Assembly: GCF_020662345.1 (NCBI RefSeq)
Contig: NZ_VMOA01000003.1
Location: forward strand, 62,001-126,000
DNA length: 64,000 bases
Direction: 5' to 3'
Source: Methylobacterium sp. W2
Lineage (GTDB): Bacteria > Pseudomonadota > Alphaproteobacteria > Rhizobiales > Beijerinckiaceae
Shown here: in pieces, positions 47,822 to 57,309 of the stretch
Layout: the number at the start of each line of letters is the position of its first letter
Numbering within the stretch: position 1 is the stretch's first letter
Position numbers and translations under genes: made by a program
Notes under the pieces: model-generated
What the model saw: only the letters and a program-made list of their open reading frames with translations
Database searches by the model: none
What the model was told of the DNA's origin: nothing

Positions 47822-47852
47822 AAAAGGCGGCCGCGAGGCCGCCTTTTTTTTT
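47822..47852 (+). terminator. Terminator closing the ribosomal clusters
   Basis: A perfect 11-bp stem (AAAAGGCGGCC, 47822-47832, with 47837-47847), a GCGA tetraloop and a run of nine T residues. It ends the plus-strand ribosomal region before the convergent chemosensory operon. Confidence 0.95.
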
Positions 47853-47918
47853 GCCCGCATTAGCCGGACCATCGGCCCGCCCCCCGCCACGAAACATCCC
47901 GTGCGGAGGCACCGGGGC

Positions 47919-49784
47919 TCACCCCGCGGAAACGAGCATTCCCGACACCAAAGCGGCGAGATCGGCGGATTCGAAAGGCTTGCGCAGAACCGGCAGGTCC
48001 TCGGGGATCGGGATCGCCTCGGCATGGCCGGTCACGATGAGGATCGGAACGGTCGACCAGCGCCGGCGCACGATCTCGGCGAGTTCGACCCCCGTCATTC
48101 CCGGCATGGCGAGATCGGCCACGATGAGGTCGAAGGACGAGCCCTCCAACAGGGCCACCGCCGCCGCGCCGTCGGCCGCCTCGGTCTCGGTGTAGCCGAA
48201 GGTGTTGAGGAAGGAGGCGGTGACGTGCCGGACCTCGGCATCGTCGTCGACCACGAGGATCCGTGCCGGGCTCGCAGCCCGCGTCGCCGTCACGGCAGCG
48301 AGCGGCAGCCTCTCCTCGGCCAGGTCCGCGCGAGGGAGAAACACTTCGACCTTCGTGCCCTTCTCCACTTCGCTCGTGATGCGAAGCTTGCCCTGCGATT
48401 GCTGGGTGAGGCCGAACACCATGGCGAGGCCGAGGCCGGTGCCCTGGCCCACCGATTTGGTGGTGAAGAACGGCTCGCAGACCCGCGCCAGGATCTCGGG
48501 CGGGATGCCCATGCCCGAATCCGTGATCGTCACGGTGACGTAGTCGCCCGCCGCCAGGTCGGGATCGTCGGTCACCGTCACCGCGCCGGTGGCGATGGCG
48601 ATTGATCCCCCGTCGGGCATGGCGTCGCGCGCATTGATGCACAGGTTGAGGATGGCGAGTTCGAGCTGGTCGGGATCGACCCGGGCGGCCGGATGGCTGG
48701 CGTCGAGATCGGTGGTCACGCTGACAAGGCCGCCGAGGCTCCCGCCGAGCAGCACGTCCATCCCGGCGACGAGGGCATTCACGTCCACCGACCGGGGGCG
48801 CAGGTCACGCGCCCGGCTGAAACTGAGGAGGCGCTTCGTCAGTGAGGCACCGCGTTGCGCGGCCTGCGCCGCGTTGGTGACCAGGCGCTGGACCCGCGGC
48901 TGATCGACGATCTTGGGGCCGACGAGTTCGAGACTGCCCAGGATCGCGGTGAGAAGGTTGTTGAAGTCGTGGGCGATCCCGCCGGCGAGGGTGCCCAGGG
49001 CCTGCATCTTGTCCGACTGACGCAGGCGCGCCTCGAGGTTCTTCTGCTCGGTGACGTCGCGCTCGATGGTGGCGAGGTGGGTGATGGCCCCGGCGGCGCC
49101 GCGGATCGGCACGCGGGTGACATGGCTCCAGCGCTCCGCCCCCACCGGTCCCTCGGCGGACACCGTCTCTGAGATGCTTCCGCTCGCGATCGCGGCGCGG
49201 TCGGCTTCGCGGGCGGTGCTCTCACCGCTCGGCCTGCCTTCGATCTCCTCCCGGGTGCGCCCGAGGCACTCGGCGACGGTATGGCCGAGCCGCCCGGCCT
49301 TGCGCGCGTTGAGGCGGACGAAGCGCCCGTCCTTGTCCTTGAACGCGATGGCGTCTTCGGCATTGTCGAGGAGCCCGAGCAACAGGGCACGTTCGGTGGC
49401 GAGCTCGCGGGCGAGGCTGTGGCGCTCGAAGGCCTGGCGGACGGTGGAGCGCAGCAGGACGGGGTCCCACGGCTTCGTGACGTAGCCTGTAATGCCGCCC
49501 CGGTTGAGCGCGGCGATGACGGCGCTCATGTCGGCATAGCCGGTGAGCAGGATCGTCTGCGCGTCGTGGAATGCCCGTGCCTCGGCCAGCATGACGTCGC
49601 CGGTCATGCCGGGCATCCGCTGATCGGAGAGGATCACGGCGATGTCCGGGCTCGCCCTGAGGATATCGAGCGCCTCGGACGGCTTCGTCGTGGTGACGAC
49701 CGTGTAATCGTCCTCGAATAGGTCTTCGAGGGCGATCAGGATGTCCGGCTCGTCATCGACGGCGAGGATCGTGCCTTTGACCAT
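47919..49784 (-). CDS. Hybrid histidine kinase REC-PAS-HisKA-HATPase-REC
   Basis: 621 residues, soluble. An N-terminal receiver (about 5-120) has the phosphoacceptor Asp in [15 protein letters not shown] domain (about 130-250) follows. HisKA has the phosphoacceptor His in [15 protein letters not shown] (near 280), and the ATPase has [14 protein letters not shown] and [13 protein letters not shown]-terminal receiver (about 500-618) has [12 protein letters not shown]. It is the last gene of the chemosensory operon, 2 bases after the preceding kinase, and probably an output or phosphorelay component. Confidence 0.88.
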   Translation of the reverse strand: MVKGTILAVDDEPDILIALEDLFEDDYTVVTTTKPSEALDILRASPDIAVILSDQRMPGMTGDVMLAEARAFHDAQTILLTGYADMSAVIAALNRGGITGYVTKPWDPVLLRSTVRQAFERHSLARELATERALLLGLLDNAEDAIAFKDKDGRFVRLNARKAGRLGHTVAECLGRTREEIEGRPSGESTAREADRAAIASGSISETVSAEGPVGAERWSHVTRVPIRGAAGAITHLATIERDVTEQKNLEARLRQSDKMQALGTLAGGIAHDFNNLLTAILGSLELVGPKIVDQPRVQRLVTNAAQAAQRGASLTKRLLSFSRARDLRPRSVDVNALVAGMDVLLGGSLGGLVSVTTDLDASHPAARVDPDQLELAILNLCINARDAMPDGGSIAIATGAVTVTDDPDLAAGDYVTVTITDSGMGIPPEILARVCEPFFTTKSVGQGTGLGLAMVFGLTQQSQGKLRITSEVEKGTKVEVFLPRADLAEERLPLAAVTATRAASPARILVVDDDAEVRHVTASFLNTFGYTETEAADGAAAVALLEGSSFDLIVADLAMPGMTGVELAEIVRRRWSTVPILIVTGHAEAIPIPEDLPVLRKPFESADLAALVSGMLVSAG

Positions 49785-49786
49785 GT

Positions 49787-51523
49787 CTACGCTGCCTGCC
49801 GCGGAATGCCGATCACGAAACAGGCTCCTCCCCCTTCGGCCGTCTCCACGCTGAGCGAGCCGCTATGCGCCTGTACCACGCTGTATGCAATCGCGAGCCC
49901 AAGGCCCGTCCCGGCGCCCACGGGCTTCGTGGTGAAGAACGGCTCGAAGATCTTTTCCCGCAGGGTCTCGGGAATACCGGGACCGGTATCGCTGATCCGG
50001 ATCACGTCCGTCTCGGGCAATTCCTGCGTGACGATGGTGATGATGCCGGATTCCGGCATGGCATCGGCGGCGTTGCCGAGGATGTTCATGACGACCTGAT
50101 TGAGGAGAGCGGGGGTGCAGTGGATCTCGGGCCGGCCCGAGAAGTCGCGTTCGACGGTAATCCGCGTCCCGAGCTTGTGCTGGATCAGGGCGAGCACCGT
50201 CTCGATCGAGTCGGGGACGTTGACGAGGGTGCGCTCGCCTTCGTCGAGGCGCGAGAACTTGCGCAGGTTCAGGACGAGGTCCTGGATGCGGGTGAGGCCC
50301 ATGCGCATGGAGCCGACGCGGTCGCGGCACTTGGCGAGCGCCCGGTGCGAGGCGAGGTCCGCCTCGGATGCCGCAATCTCGCCGAGCAGGCGCTCGACCG
50401 TGCCCTGATGCGCGAGGATGAAGGCGAGGGGATTGTTGATCTCATGGGCGATGCCGGCGACGAGTTCGCCGAGGGACGCCATCTTGGCGGCCTGGACCAG
50501 CTTGGCCTGGGCATCCGTGAGCTTGCGGTTGGCGGTGGCGAGATCCTGGTTGGCCTGTTCGAGGGCGCCGGCCAGGGCGGCACGCGCCTCGGCCGCCTCG
50601 GCCTCGGCGCGGGCGCGTTCGAGGGCGCGCTCGCGGGCGCCGAACTCGCCGGCGATGCGGCGGTCGTCCTCCTCCAGGAGCTTGCGCCGGACGAGGCCCC
50701 TGACGCGGACGACGAGGACTTCGCCATCGGCCTTCGAGACCACGTCGTCGGCCCCGGCCGCATAGGCTTCCACCAGGAAGTCCTTGGCCGGGGCGCTGCC
50801 GGCGATGCCGACGAGATGGAAGGTCGGCGCGCCGGCCTCCCGCGCCTCGATCCCCGCCGCCCGGCGCCGGTCGATGGCCCTGCACAGGGCGAGGCCGTCA
50901 TAGGCGGGGCCGAGGAGATCGATGGTGACGCAATCGAAGGCGGCATCGGCCTCGTCGAGGGCGGCGAGGGCGGCGTCGTAGGTGGCGGCGGTGCGGACCT
51001 CGTGGCCCTCATGGGCGAGAAGGCCGGCGAGGAAGGTGCGATAGGTGGCGCTGCCGTCGACCACGAGGACGCGGCCGCGCCGGAAGGCCGAGACACCCGG
51101 CCCGTCGCCGGGGGCGCCGCCCCCCTGGCGCTCGCGCAGGAGGGCGCGGATGCGCAGGATCAGGATGTCCCGGTCGGCGGATTTCGCCACATAGGCGTCG
51201 GCGCCGCTCTCCAGCCCCTGGCGTTCGCCGTCGCGGGCGCCGGTGAGCATCAGCAGGGGGAGGGCGCGGGTACGTAGCGACAGGCGGAGCTGGCGGGTGA
51301 ATTCGTCGCCGTTCATGCCCGGTAGGTGGTGATCGGCCACGACGAGGTCGGGCAGGCGGGTGTTGAGATGGTCGAGGGCCATTTCCGCCGTGGGGCAGCG
51401 TTCCACCGAGAAACCGTGACTCTCCAGGAGCAGACGCAGTTCGAGCGCCTGCGTCTCCGAATCCTCGACGAGCAGGATCCGGGGCCGGGGGAGGGTGCCG
51501 TCGGGACTGCCGATCCCGCTCAT
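49787..51523 (-). CDS. Hybrid histidine kinase REC-REC-coiled coil-HisKA-HATPase
   Basis: 578 residues, no membrane segment. The first receiver (about 14-130) has an intact acidic pair (VEDSE), Asp in DLVVADHHLPGM and Lys in VAKSAD. The second receiver (about 150-280) keeps an Asp (VTIDLLGP) and Lys (VSKADG), but the acidic pair is reduced to VDGS, suggesting weak or lost phosphorylation. A coiled coil (about 300-345) leads to HisKA with GIAHEINNPLAF and a HATPase with NILGNAADAMPESG and GTGLGLAIAYS. Its ATG overlaps the cheB stop (ATGA). It takes the position that WspR holds in Wsp operons. Confidence 0.88.
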   Translation of the reverse strand: MSGIGSPDGTLPRPRILLVEDSETQALELRLLLESHGFSVERCPTAEMALDHLNTRLPDLVVADHHLPGMNGDEFTRQLRLSLRTRALPLLMLTGARDGERQGLESGADAYVAKSADRDILILRIRALLRERQGGGAPGDGPGVSAFRRGRVLVVDGSATYRTFLAGLLAHEGHEVRTAATYDAALAALDEADAAFDCVTIDLLGPAYDGLALCRAIDRRRAAGIEAREAGAPTFHLVGIAGSAPAKDFLVEAYAAGADDVVSKADGEVLVVRVRGLVRRKLLEEDDRRIAGEFGARERALERARAEAEAAEARAALAGALEQANQDLATANRKLTDAQAKLVQAAKMASLGELVAGIAHEINNPLAFILAHQGTVERLLGEIAASEADLASHRALAKCRDRVGSMRMGLTRIQDLVLNLRKFSRLDEGERTLVNVPDSIETVLALIQHKLGTRITVERDFSGRPEIHCTPALLNQVVMNILGNAADAMPESGIITIVTQELPETDVIRISDTGPGIPETLREKIFEPFFTTKPVGAGTGLGLAIAYSVVQAHSGSLSVETAEGGGACFVIGIPRQAA

Positions 51524-52662
51524 GCGAAGGGGTCCGCTGCCGCGAGGCCCGGCAGGGCGAGGCGGACGAGATGGGGGGCGACCCGGTCGAGGGGGAGGAT
51601 CGCGGAGGCTCCCGAGAGCCGGATCGCAGCGGCCGGCATGCCGAAGACGATGGCGGTGCTCTCGTGCTCGGCCACGGTCTGGGCACCGGCCTGGCGCATG
51701 GCGAGGAGGCCCGTGGCGCCATCCTCGCCCATGCCGGTGAGAAGGACGCCGATGCCGCGCGCACCGGCATGGCGAGCCACCGAGGAGAACAGGACGGTGG
51801 CGGCCGGGCGCTGGCCACCCACAGGTACCGCATCGGAGATGCGCAGAAATCCCCCGGGCGCCCATTCGAGGTGCCTGTCGCCGGGCGCCACGTAGACATG
51901 TCCGGCCTCGGCCCGCTCGCCATCGGAGGCGAGCCTGACCGGCAGGGAGACGACGCCGTTCAGCCAGGAGGCGAAGCCCTCCATGAAGGCAGGCCCCATA
52001 TGCTGGACCACGAGGACGGGAAGCGGGAACCCGTCGGGCAACCCGCCGATGACGCGGGCGAGGGCCGGCGGCCCGCCGGTGGAGGCGGCGATCGCCAGAA
52101 CGCTGGCGGCGTTCGACGCGGCCGGGGGCGCGGCGAGGTCGGACGGCGACAGGGGCGCGCCCCGGCGCCCGGCCCATTCCGAACCGATCGGCCGGCGCCG
52201 GATCACCGGCACCTCGGCCATGATCCGCAACTGCGTGCAGATCTCGGCGGAGACGGCATCGTAGCCGGCATGGGTGGTCGCCACCGGCTTCTCCACCACG
52301 GAGAGCGCACCGGCGCGCAGGGCGTTCATGGAGATGCGCAGGGAGGAATCCTCCACCGAATCGGCGATGACGACGATAGGCGTCGGCTGCTCGGCCATGA
52401 TCCGGCGCGTCGTCTCGAGCCCGTCGATGCCGGGAAGGCGGATATCCATCGAGATGACGTCGGGGCGGGCGTTGGGCAGCACCGCGAGGGCCTCCTCGCC
52501 GGACGCGACGGCGGCCACCACTTCGAGGCGCGGGTCGCGGCCGACGATGTGGCGCAGGAGCGCGCGGACCACGAGGGAATCCTCCACGAGCATCACGCGC
52601 ACGGGTGCAGCCCGCCTAGCCGCCGGAGGGGTCTCGATCGGTGTCTGTTCGGCGTCACTCAC
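51520..52662 (-). CDS. cheB: CheB/WspF-type receptor methylesterase
   Basis: 380 residues. The receiver (about 20-130) has Asp in DVISMDIRLPGIDG. The methylesterase domain (about 188-370) has the catalytic triad Ser in AIAASTGGP, His in VVQHMGP and Asp in TGMGEDGA. It demethylates or deamidates the MCP and is activated by phosphorylation from the CheA. Overlaps of 4 bases on both sides tie it to the kinase genes. Confidence 0.93.
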   Translation of the reverse strand: MSDAEQTPIETPPAARRAAPVRVMLVEDSLVVRALLRHIVGRDPRLEVVAAVASGEEALAVLPNARPDVISMDIRLPGIDGLETTRRIMAEQPTPIVVIADSVEDSSLRISMNALRAGALSVVEKPVATTHAGYDAVSAEICTQLRIMAEVPVIRRRPIGSEWAGRRGAPLSPSDLAAPPAASNAASVLAIAASTGGPPALARVIGGLPDGFPLPVLVVQHMGPAFMEGFASWLNGVVSLPVRLASDGERAEAGHVYVAPGDRHLEWAPGGFLRISDAVPVGGQRPAATVLFSSVARHAGARGIGVLLTGMGEDGATGLLAMRQAGAQTVAEHESTAIVFGMPAAAIRLSGASAILPLDRVAPHLVRLALPGLAAADPFA

Positions 52663-54932
52663 AACAATTGCCCGATCGTGTCGAGAAGCTGGCGCTGGTC
52701 GAACGTCTGTTTCGTCAGATAGGCGTCGGCGCCGAGAGCGAGCCCCCGTGCGACATCGTCGGCATCCCCCCGCGAGGTCATCAGGATCAGGGGAAGGCGG
52801 GCAAAGGCCTCGTCCGCCCGCAGGGCCTTCAGCAGCCCGAACCCGTCGAGGCGCGGCATCTCCACATCGGCCACGACCAGATCCACGCGCTCGATGCCAG
52901 CCCGGAGGCGGTCGAGGGCGTCCTGCCCGTCGACGCAGACGACGACGCGGTAGCCCGCCGATTCCAAAATGCCCTTCTCCAAGGTTCGCGTGGTGATGGA
53001 ATCGTCGACCACCAGGATCGTCGAACGTCGCGGGACCGCAGCTGTTCCGGAGGGTTCGTCGATGGGCTCCGGCCCGGGATGGCCCACGTCGCCCGCCCGG
53101 GCGGCCAAGCCGTCGGGATCGAGGACGAGAACCGGCGTATCGCCGCCCAGGACCACGGTGCCCGAAATCAGGCGCGGATCCGCGCCGATGGGCGGTGCCG
53201 GCAGGACGAGAAGATTGCGGACATCGCGCAAGGCATCGATGCGCACCGCCCAGGACCGGCCGCCCGCGCGCATCAGCACCGCCGTCACCGGACGGCCCTC
53301 GCCCGGGCGGCTGTCGACGCTCGCCACCCCGATGAGGCTCGCCAGATCCACCAGGGGCAGGGAGAGCTCCTCGCCGCCCTCCCTCGGCAGACGCACCATG
53401 GTCCGGCCCATGACCGAGGAGAGGCTCGACCGGTCGAGGCGCAGGAGGCGCTCCACGCTGGCGCTCGGCAGGGCGAAGATCGAGGCGCCGACATCCACCA
53501 GCAGCAGGGTCCGCCGCGCCGCCGACAGCGGCAGATGCATGATCAGCGAGGTTCCCGCCGGGACACGCGGTTCGAGCCGGACGGTGCCGCCGAGACGCCG
53601 GACCGTGTCGGCGACGACGGACAGGCCGATGCCCCGCCCGGACAGGGTGTCGATGGCGGAGGCGGTGGAGAAGCCGGGTTCGAACACCAGGGCGAGGAAG
53701 GAATCGGGATCGCCGTCGACGGCACCGATCAGGCCGCGCGCCCGCGCCGTCGCCTCGATGGCGCGCAGGTCAGGCCCGCGCCCGTCATCATGGATGCCGA
53801 TGACGAGGCGGCCGCCGCGCACGGCGACGTCGAGGGTGATCGAGAGTTCGGGCGGCTTGCCCCGGCGTTCACGCTGCTCGGGCGGCTCCGCGCCATGGCT
53901 CAAGGCGTTGCGCAGGGCGTGGAGGACCGGATCCTTCAGCGATTGCAGCATGGCGCGGTCGACGGGGAGGTCGAGACCGCGCGTCACCACGTCGATCTCA
54001 CGGCCGGCCTCGCGCGCCATGTCGCGGAGCGCCCGTGGAAACGCGCCGAACACGGTCTCCGCCGGAACGAGGGCCAAGCGCTCGGCCTCGCGTCCGATCC
54101 GTGCGGAGGCGGCGTCCGCCGCGGCGATCGCGCCGGTGCGGATCCGGGCGAGCAGCGCGGCATCGCGGGCGAGGGCGAGGAGAGCCGTCTCGAAACCGCG
54201 CAACTCCGCCCCGAAGGCGTCGAGACCGGACGCATCCGCACCGGGCTCGGATCGGCCCTGGCCGCTACGGGCCTCGCCTCCCCGAAGAGTCTCGGCCCGG
54301 CGACCGAGGGCGGCGGCATCCCGCTGGAGCCTCGCCAGCCCCTCCGCCACCACGGATTCCGCGCCGAGCGCACTGGTCAGCTCATGCGAGGCCCGCGTCA
54401 TCGCCTCCACCGCGTCGGCGGGCACCCGCAGGAGCGCTCCCGTATCGGCGGGGGATTCTACCGGGCTCGCCACAGGCTTCTGCGGCGGCGATTGCGCCGG
54501 GATACCGACCACTGGCGAATCCGGCCGGACCGGCGGCGGCTCGGCGGGAGAAGGGGAGGGGCCGGCAAGGCAGCGATCGAGGGACGCGAGCGCATCGGCC
54601 GGCATGGCCGGATCCGCTTCGCCCTTGAGCGCCGCGACATAGGCCTCGATCCGGTCCAGGGCGAGGTGGACGGCTCCCGTCGCCTCGCGGTCGAGGGCGG
54701 CGTCGCCGGCGACGATCCGCTCGAACAGGGTCTCGAGCCGATGCGCCACGGCCTCGACCCTGGGCAGGTCCACCGCCCGCGAGGCACCCTTCAGGCTGTG
54801 CGCCCGGCGGAACACGTCGTTCCAGTCGGGAGGGACGTCCCCGGCCGCACGGGCCAAGGCGGCGCGGATCGCGTCGATATGCTCGCGATGCTCGACCTCG
54901 AAGGCCGCGAGGAGCTGCTGGCGGATATCCAT
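52659..54932 (-). CDS. cheA: Hybrid chemosensory kinase CheA-REC (WspE-like)
   Basis: 757 residues. The Hpt domain has phosphoacceptor His45 in RRAHSLKGASRAVD. A Pro-rich linker and dimerisation region follow. The HATPase has the N-box HALRNALSHGAEPPEQRER and DDGRGPD. A CheW-like domain (about 490-620) comes next. A C-terminal receiver (about 635-755) has ILVVDDSITTRTLEKGIL and Asp in LVVADVEMPRLDGF. Fusion of a receiver to CheA is typical of Wsp and other non-flagellar systems. No separate CheY is encoded in the operon. Confidence 0.93.
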   Translation of the reverse strand: MDIRQQLLAAFEVEHREHIDAIRAALARAAGDVPPDWNDVFRRAHSLKGASRAVDLPRVEAVAHRLETLFERIVAGDAALDREATGAVHLALDRIEAYVAALKGEADPAMPADALASLDRCLAGPSPSPAEPPPVRPDSPVVGIPAQSPPQKPVASPVESPADTGALLRVPADAVEAMTRASHELTSALGAESVVAEGLARLQRDAAALGRRAETLRGGEARSGQGRSEPGADASGLDAFGAELRGFETALLALARDAALLARIRTGAIAAADAASARIGREAERLALVPAETVFGAFPRALRDMAREAGREIDVVTRGLDLPVDRAMLQSLKDPVLHALRNALSHGAEPPEQRERRGKPPELSITLDVAVRGGRLVIGIHDDGRGPDLRAIEATARARGLIGAVDGDPDSFLALVFEPGFSTASAIDTLSGRGIGLSVVADTVRRLGGTVRLEPRVPAGTSLIMHLPLSAARRTLLLVDVGASIFALPSASVERLLRLDRSSLSSVMGRTMVRLPREGGEELSLPLVDLASLIGVASVDSRPGEGRPVTAVLMRAGGRSWAVRIDALRDVRNLLVLPAPPIGADPRLISGTVVLGGDTPVLVLDPDGLAARAGDVGHPGPEPIDEPSGTAAVPRRSTILVVDDSITTRTLEKGILESAGYRVVVCVDGQDALDRLRAGIERVDLVVADVEMPRLDGFGLLKALRADEAFARLPLILMTSRGDADDVARGLALGADAYLTKQTFDQRQLLDTIGQLL

Positions 54933-54958
54933 CGGTCGGTTGCGCCCGGTCTCTCCCG

Positions 54959-56629
54959 TCAGTGCCGGTATCGGTCGGCGAGGGTCAGGAGCGCCTGGGC
55001 GAGTTCGGTGAGATTGGCGGAGGCCGCCTCGACCTCGCGGGTACCGGCGGCGGTCTGCTGGCTCGCCTGCCGGATGTTCTGGAGGGCGCCCATCACCTGC
55101 TCGATGCCGAGCTGCTGCTGATTGGTGGAGGCGACGATCTGCTGGAAGGTCTGGACGCTCTCCTCGACCTTGGCGGTGATCTCCTCGATGGTCCGCTGGG
55201 TCGTGTCCGAGCGGGCCTTGCCGGTCATGGTGCGCTTGACCGCCTCCTCGGTGAGCATGACCGAGGTGTTGATGCCCCGCTGGATCTCCGAGAGGATGGT
55301 GCGCACCTGGGCGGTAGCCGCCTTGGCCTGATCGGCGAGCAGCTTCATCTCGGAGGCGACGACGGCGAAGCTCCGACCGCTCTCGCCGGCCGCCGCCGCC
55401 TCGATCGCCGCGTTGAGCGCCAGCAGATGGGTGCGTTCCGAGATGTCGTTGACGGTGGTGATGATCTCGCCGATCGCCTGGGTCTTCTCGCTGAGCGAGA
55501 CGATGTTGCCGGCCACCGCCTCCGCCTGCTCGCGGATGGCGTCCATGGCCTTGGCCGTATCGGCCACCGCCCGCAGGCCGGCCCGCGAGATCTGCGCGGT
55601 GGATTGGGCGGTGGCGATCACCTCGCTCGCCCGCTTGCCGATCTGGGCGCCGGAATGGGTGATCTCGTCCACCGTGGCGGCGGTCTCCTGCACGGCGGCG
55701 AACTGCTCTTCCACGCTGGCCGCCTGTTCCTGGGCGGAGGCGCGGATCTCGGCGGCGGCGGCATTGAGGTCGGAGGTGGCCGCCCGGTTGGTGCGGGCGA
55801 GGTCGGCGAGACCGGAGACCATGGCGTTCAGGGTCGATGCCAGGCGGCCGATCTCGTCGGAGCCGGTGCGCGCGAGCGTCCGCGTCAGGTCGCCCGACCC
55901 GACATGCTCGGCGAAGGCCATGACCTCTTCGAGGGGTTTGACCACACCCCGGCGGATGAGGCCCGTGACCAGGATGCTCAGAACGACGCAGAGCGCGAGG
56001 ATGAGGCCGATGGAGACGAGGCTACGCTCATAGATGTCGTTGGAGCGGCGCTGGCCCGCATCGATCCCCTGGTCGAGCAGGTCGCGGGTGCGGTCGAGAT
56101 CGCGCAGGAACTCGTCCTGGATGCGGTTGAGATCGTCGTTGCGGGCTTCCACCCCCTCCACATCCTTGGCCGAGATGGCGGCGAGCTGCACCTCACTGGC
56201 GGTGCGCAGCTTCCGGAAATCCGCGGCGGCGGCGCTGGCGGCCTCGCCGAGCCGCTTCCAGATCGCCGCGCGCTCGGGAGAGGGGGCCGTGGCGCCATAG
56301 CCGTCGGCGGTGCGGATGGTGTCGACGAGGATCGCTTCCGACTCGGACGCCACGCGGCGCCACGAATCGACGATCGCGGCGATCTCGCCATCGGGGCGGT
56401 TGCGCATCAGGGCCGCGATGACGCCGTTGCGGCGAAGGCTACCGAGGTCGCGCGACTTGTTACCGAGATCGTCGAGCTTGCGCGCGATGGTGAGATCGCG
56501 CGTGACGATCGTCGCGGTATTGTCGCGGACGGCTCCGATCTGGCCCAGCGCGTAGACGCCGAGCCCCACCATCACCAGGGTGATGGCGACGAAGCCGAAG
56601 AGGATCCGTTTTCCGATCGAGATCGACAC
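54959..56629 (-). CDS. Methyl-accepting chemotaxis protein (4HB sensor, HAMP, MA domain)
   Basis: About 556 residues. The first membrane helix (about 8-30) is followed by a periplasmic, mostly helical region of about 150 residues (four-helix-bundle type), a second helix (about 185-205), and a HAMP domain starting RRGVVKPLEEVMAFAEHVGSGDLTRTL. The signalling domain tip reads ISERTHLLALNAAIEAAAAGESGRSFAVVASEMKLLADQ, which departs from the flagellar consensus (GEQGRGFAVVA) and fits an alternative-function array. There is no C-terminal CheR-tethering pentapeptide. GTG at 56629 has GGAG upstream at a longish 11 bases; GTG at 56662 is an alternative. Confidence 0.9.
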   Translation of the reverse strand: MSISIGKRILFGFVAITLVMVGLGVYALGQIGAVRDNTATIVTRDLTIARKLDDLGNKSRDLGSLRRNGVIAALMRNRPDGEIAAIVDSWRRVASESEAILVDTIRTADGYGATAPSPERAAIWKRLGEAASAAAADFRKLRTASEVQLAAISAKDVEGVEARNDDLNRIQDEFLRDLDRTRDLLDQGIDAGQRRSNDIYERSLVSIGLILALCVVLSILVTGLIRRGVVKPLEEVMAFAEHVGSGDLTRTLARTGSDEIGRLASTLNAMVSGLADLARTNRAATSDLNAAAAEIRASAQEQAASVEEQFAAVQETAATVDEITHSGAQIGKRASEVIATAQSTAQISRAGLRAVADTAKAMDAIREQAEAVAGNIVSLSEKTQAIGEIITTVNDISERTHLLALNAAIEAAAAGESGRSFAVVASEMKLLADQAKAATAQVRTILSEIQRGINTSVMLTEEAVKRTMTGKARSDTTQRTIEEITAKVEESVQTFQQIVASTNQQQLGIEQVMGALQNIRQASQQTAAGTREVEAASANLTELAQALLTLADRYRH

Positions 56630-56686
56630 GCTGGGCGACGCTCCGAAACCGCTCGACGGCACAGGCTCGCGGGGGAGCCTTGGCCG

Positions 56687-57289
56687 TCAGCCTTGAGGCA
56701 GGTATCGCCGCAGGAGACGCGGCAGATCGATGACGACGAAGCCGGCCTCTCCGCCCTGGTAGGCGGCCTCCGGGCCGGGAGCCGGTGCATAGCCCGAAAC
56801 CGCATCCGCACCCAAGCCGCCCATGGGAACCGGCTCGGCCGTGAGCGCGCCGTCCACCTCCGCGACGGCGAGAACCCGGTCGACGGCGAGGGCGACGGGG
56901 GCGATGCCGCCGCGCAGGACGAGGATGTGGCCCGTCGCCGTCGAAGACTCGGCCCGCGAAGACTCGGCCCGAGAAGACTCGGCCCGCGAAGAATCCGTCC
57001 GCGAAGAAGCTGGACGCGAGAGGGCGCCCGCGAGGCTGAGCACGCTGACGACGCGGCCGGAAAGGGCGATGAGGCCGAGGAGTTCCGGGGGCGCCCCCGG
57101 AACGGGCGTGTAGGTCCGCGCCGGTACCACCTGGACGACGGAGTCCAGGGGCAGGCCGTAGCGATCGTCCCCGGCGGCGCAGACCAGGAACGGGCGGGTC
57201 ACCGCATGGCGGGCGATGTCGATGCCGCGGCGGGCGAGCGCGGCCGTGCGCTCGTCGAGCAGCCTCCGGACACGCGGATCGTCGGACAT
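56687..57289 (-). CDS. cheW: CheW-type coupling protein with repeat-containing insertion
   Basis: 200 residues. The N-terminal segment (MSDDPRVRRLLDERTAALARRG) is of the type found in Wsp-like CheW proteins. The CheW domain starts FLVCAAGDDRYGLPLDSVVQVVP and includes LLGLIALSGRVVSVLSLA. A run of repeated SSRAE units (about residues 95-115) interrupts the domain. A GTG at 57313 that overlaps the cheR stop (GTGA) is an alternative start. Confidence 0.87.
   Translation of the reverse strand: MSDDPRVRRLLDERTAALARRGIDIARHAVTRPFLVCAAGDDRYGLPLDSVVQVVPARTYTPVPGAPPELLGLIALSGRVVSVLSLAGALSRPASSRTDSSRAESSRAESSRAESSTATGHILVLRGGIAPVALAVDRVLAVAEVDGALTAEPVPMGGLGADAVSGYAPAPGPEAAYQGGEAGFVVIDLPRLLRRYLPQG
56943..57017. 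repeat. 15-bp tandem repeat inside cheW
   Basis: Five units of 15 bases: three near-identical copies of GAAGACTCGGCCCGC (56943-56987) and two diverged copies (56988-57017). Because 15 is a multiple of three, copy number can vary without frameshift. Confidence 0.85.
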
Positions 57290-57309
57290 GTCCCCAGCGG
57301 CCGGTGCGA

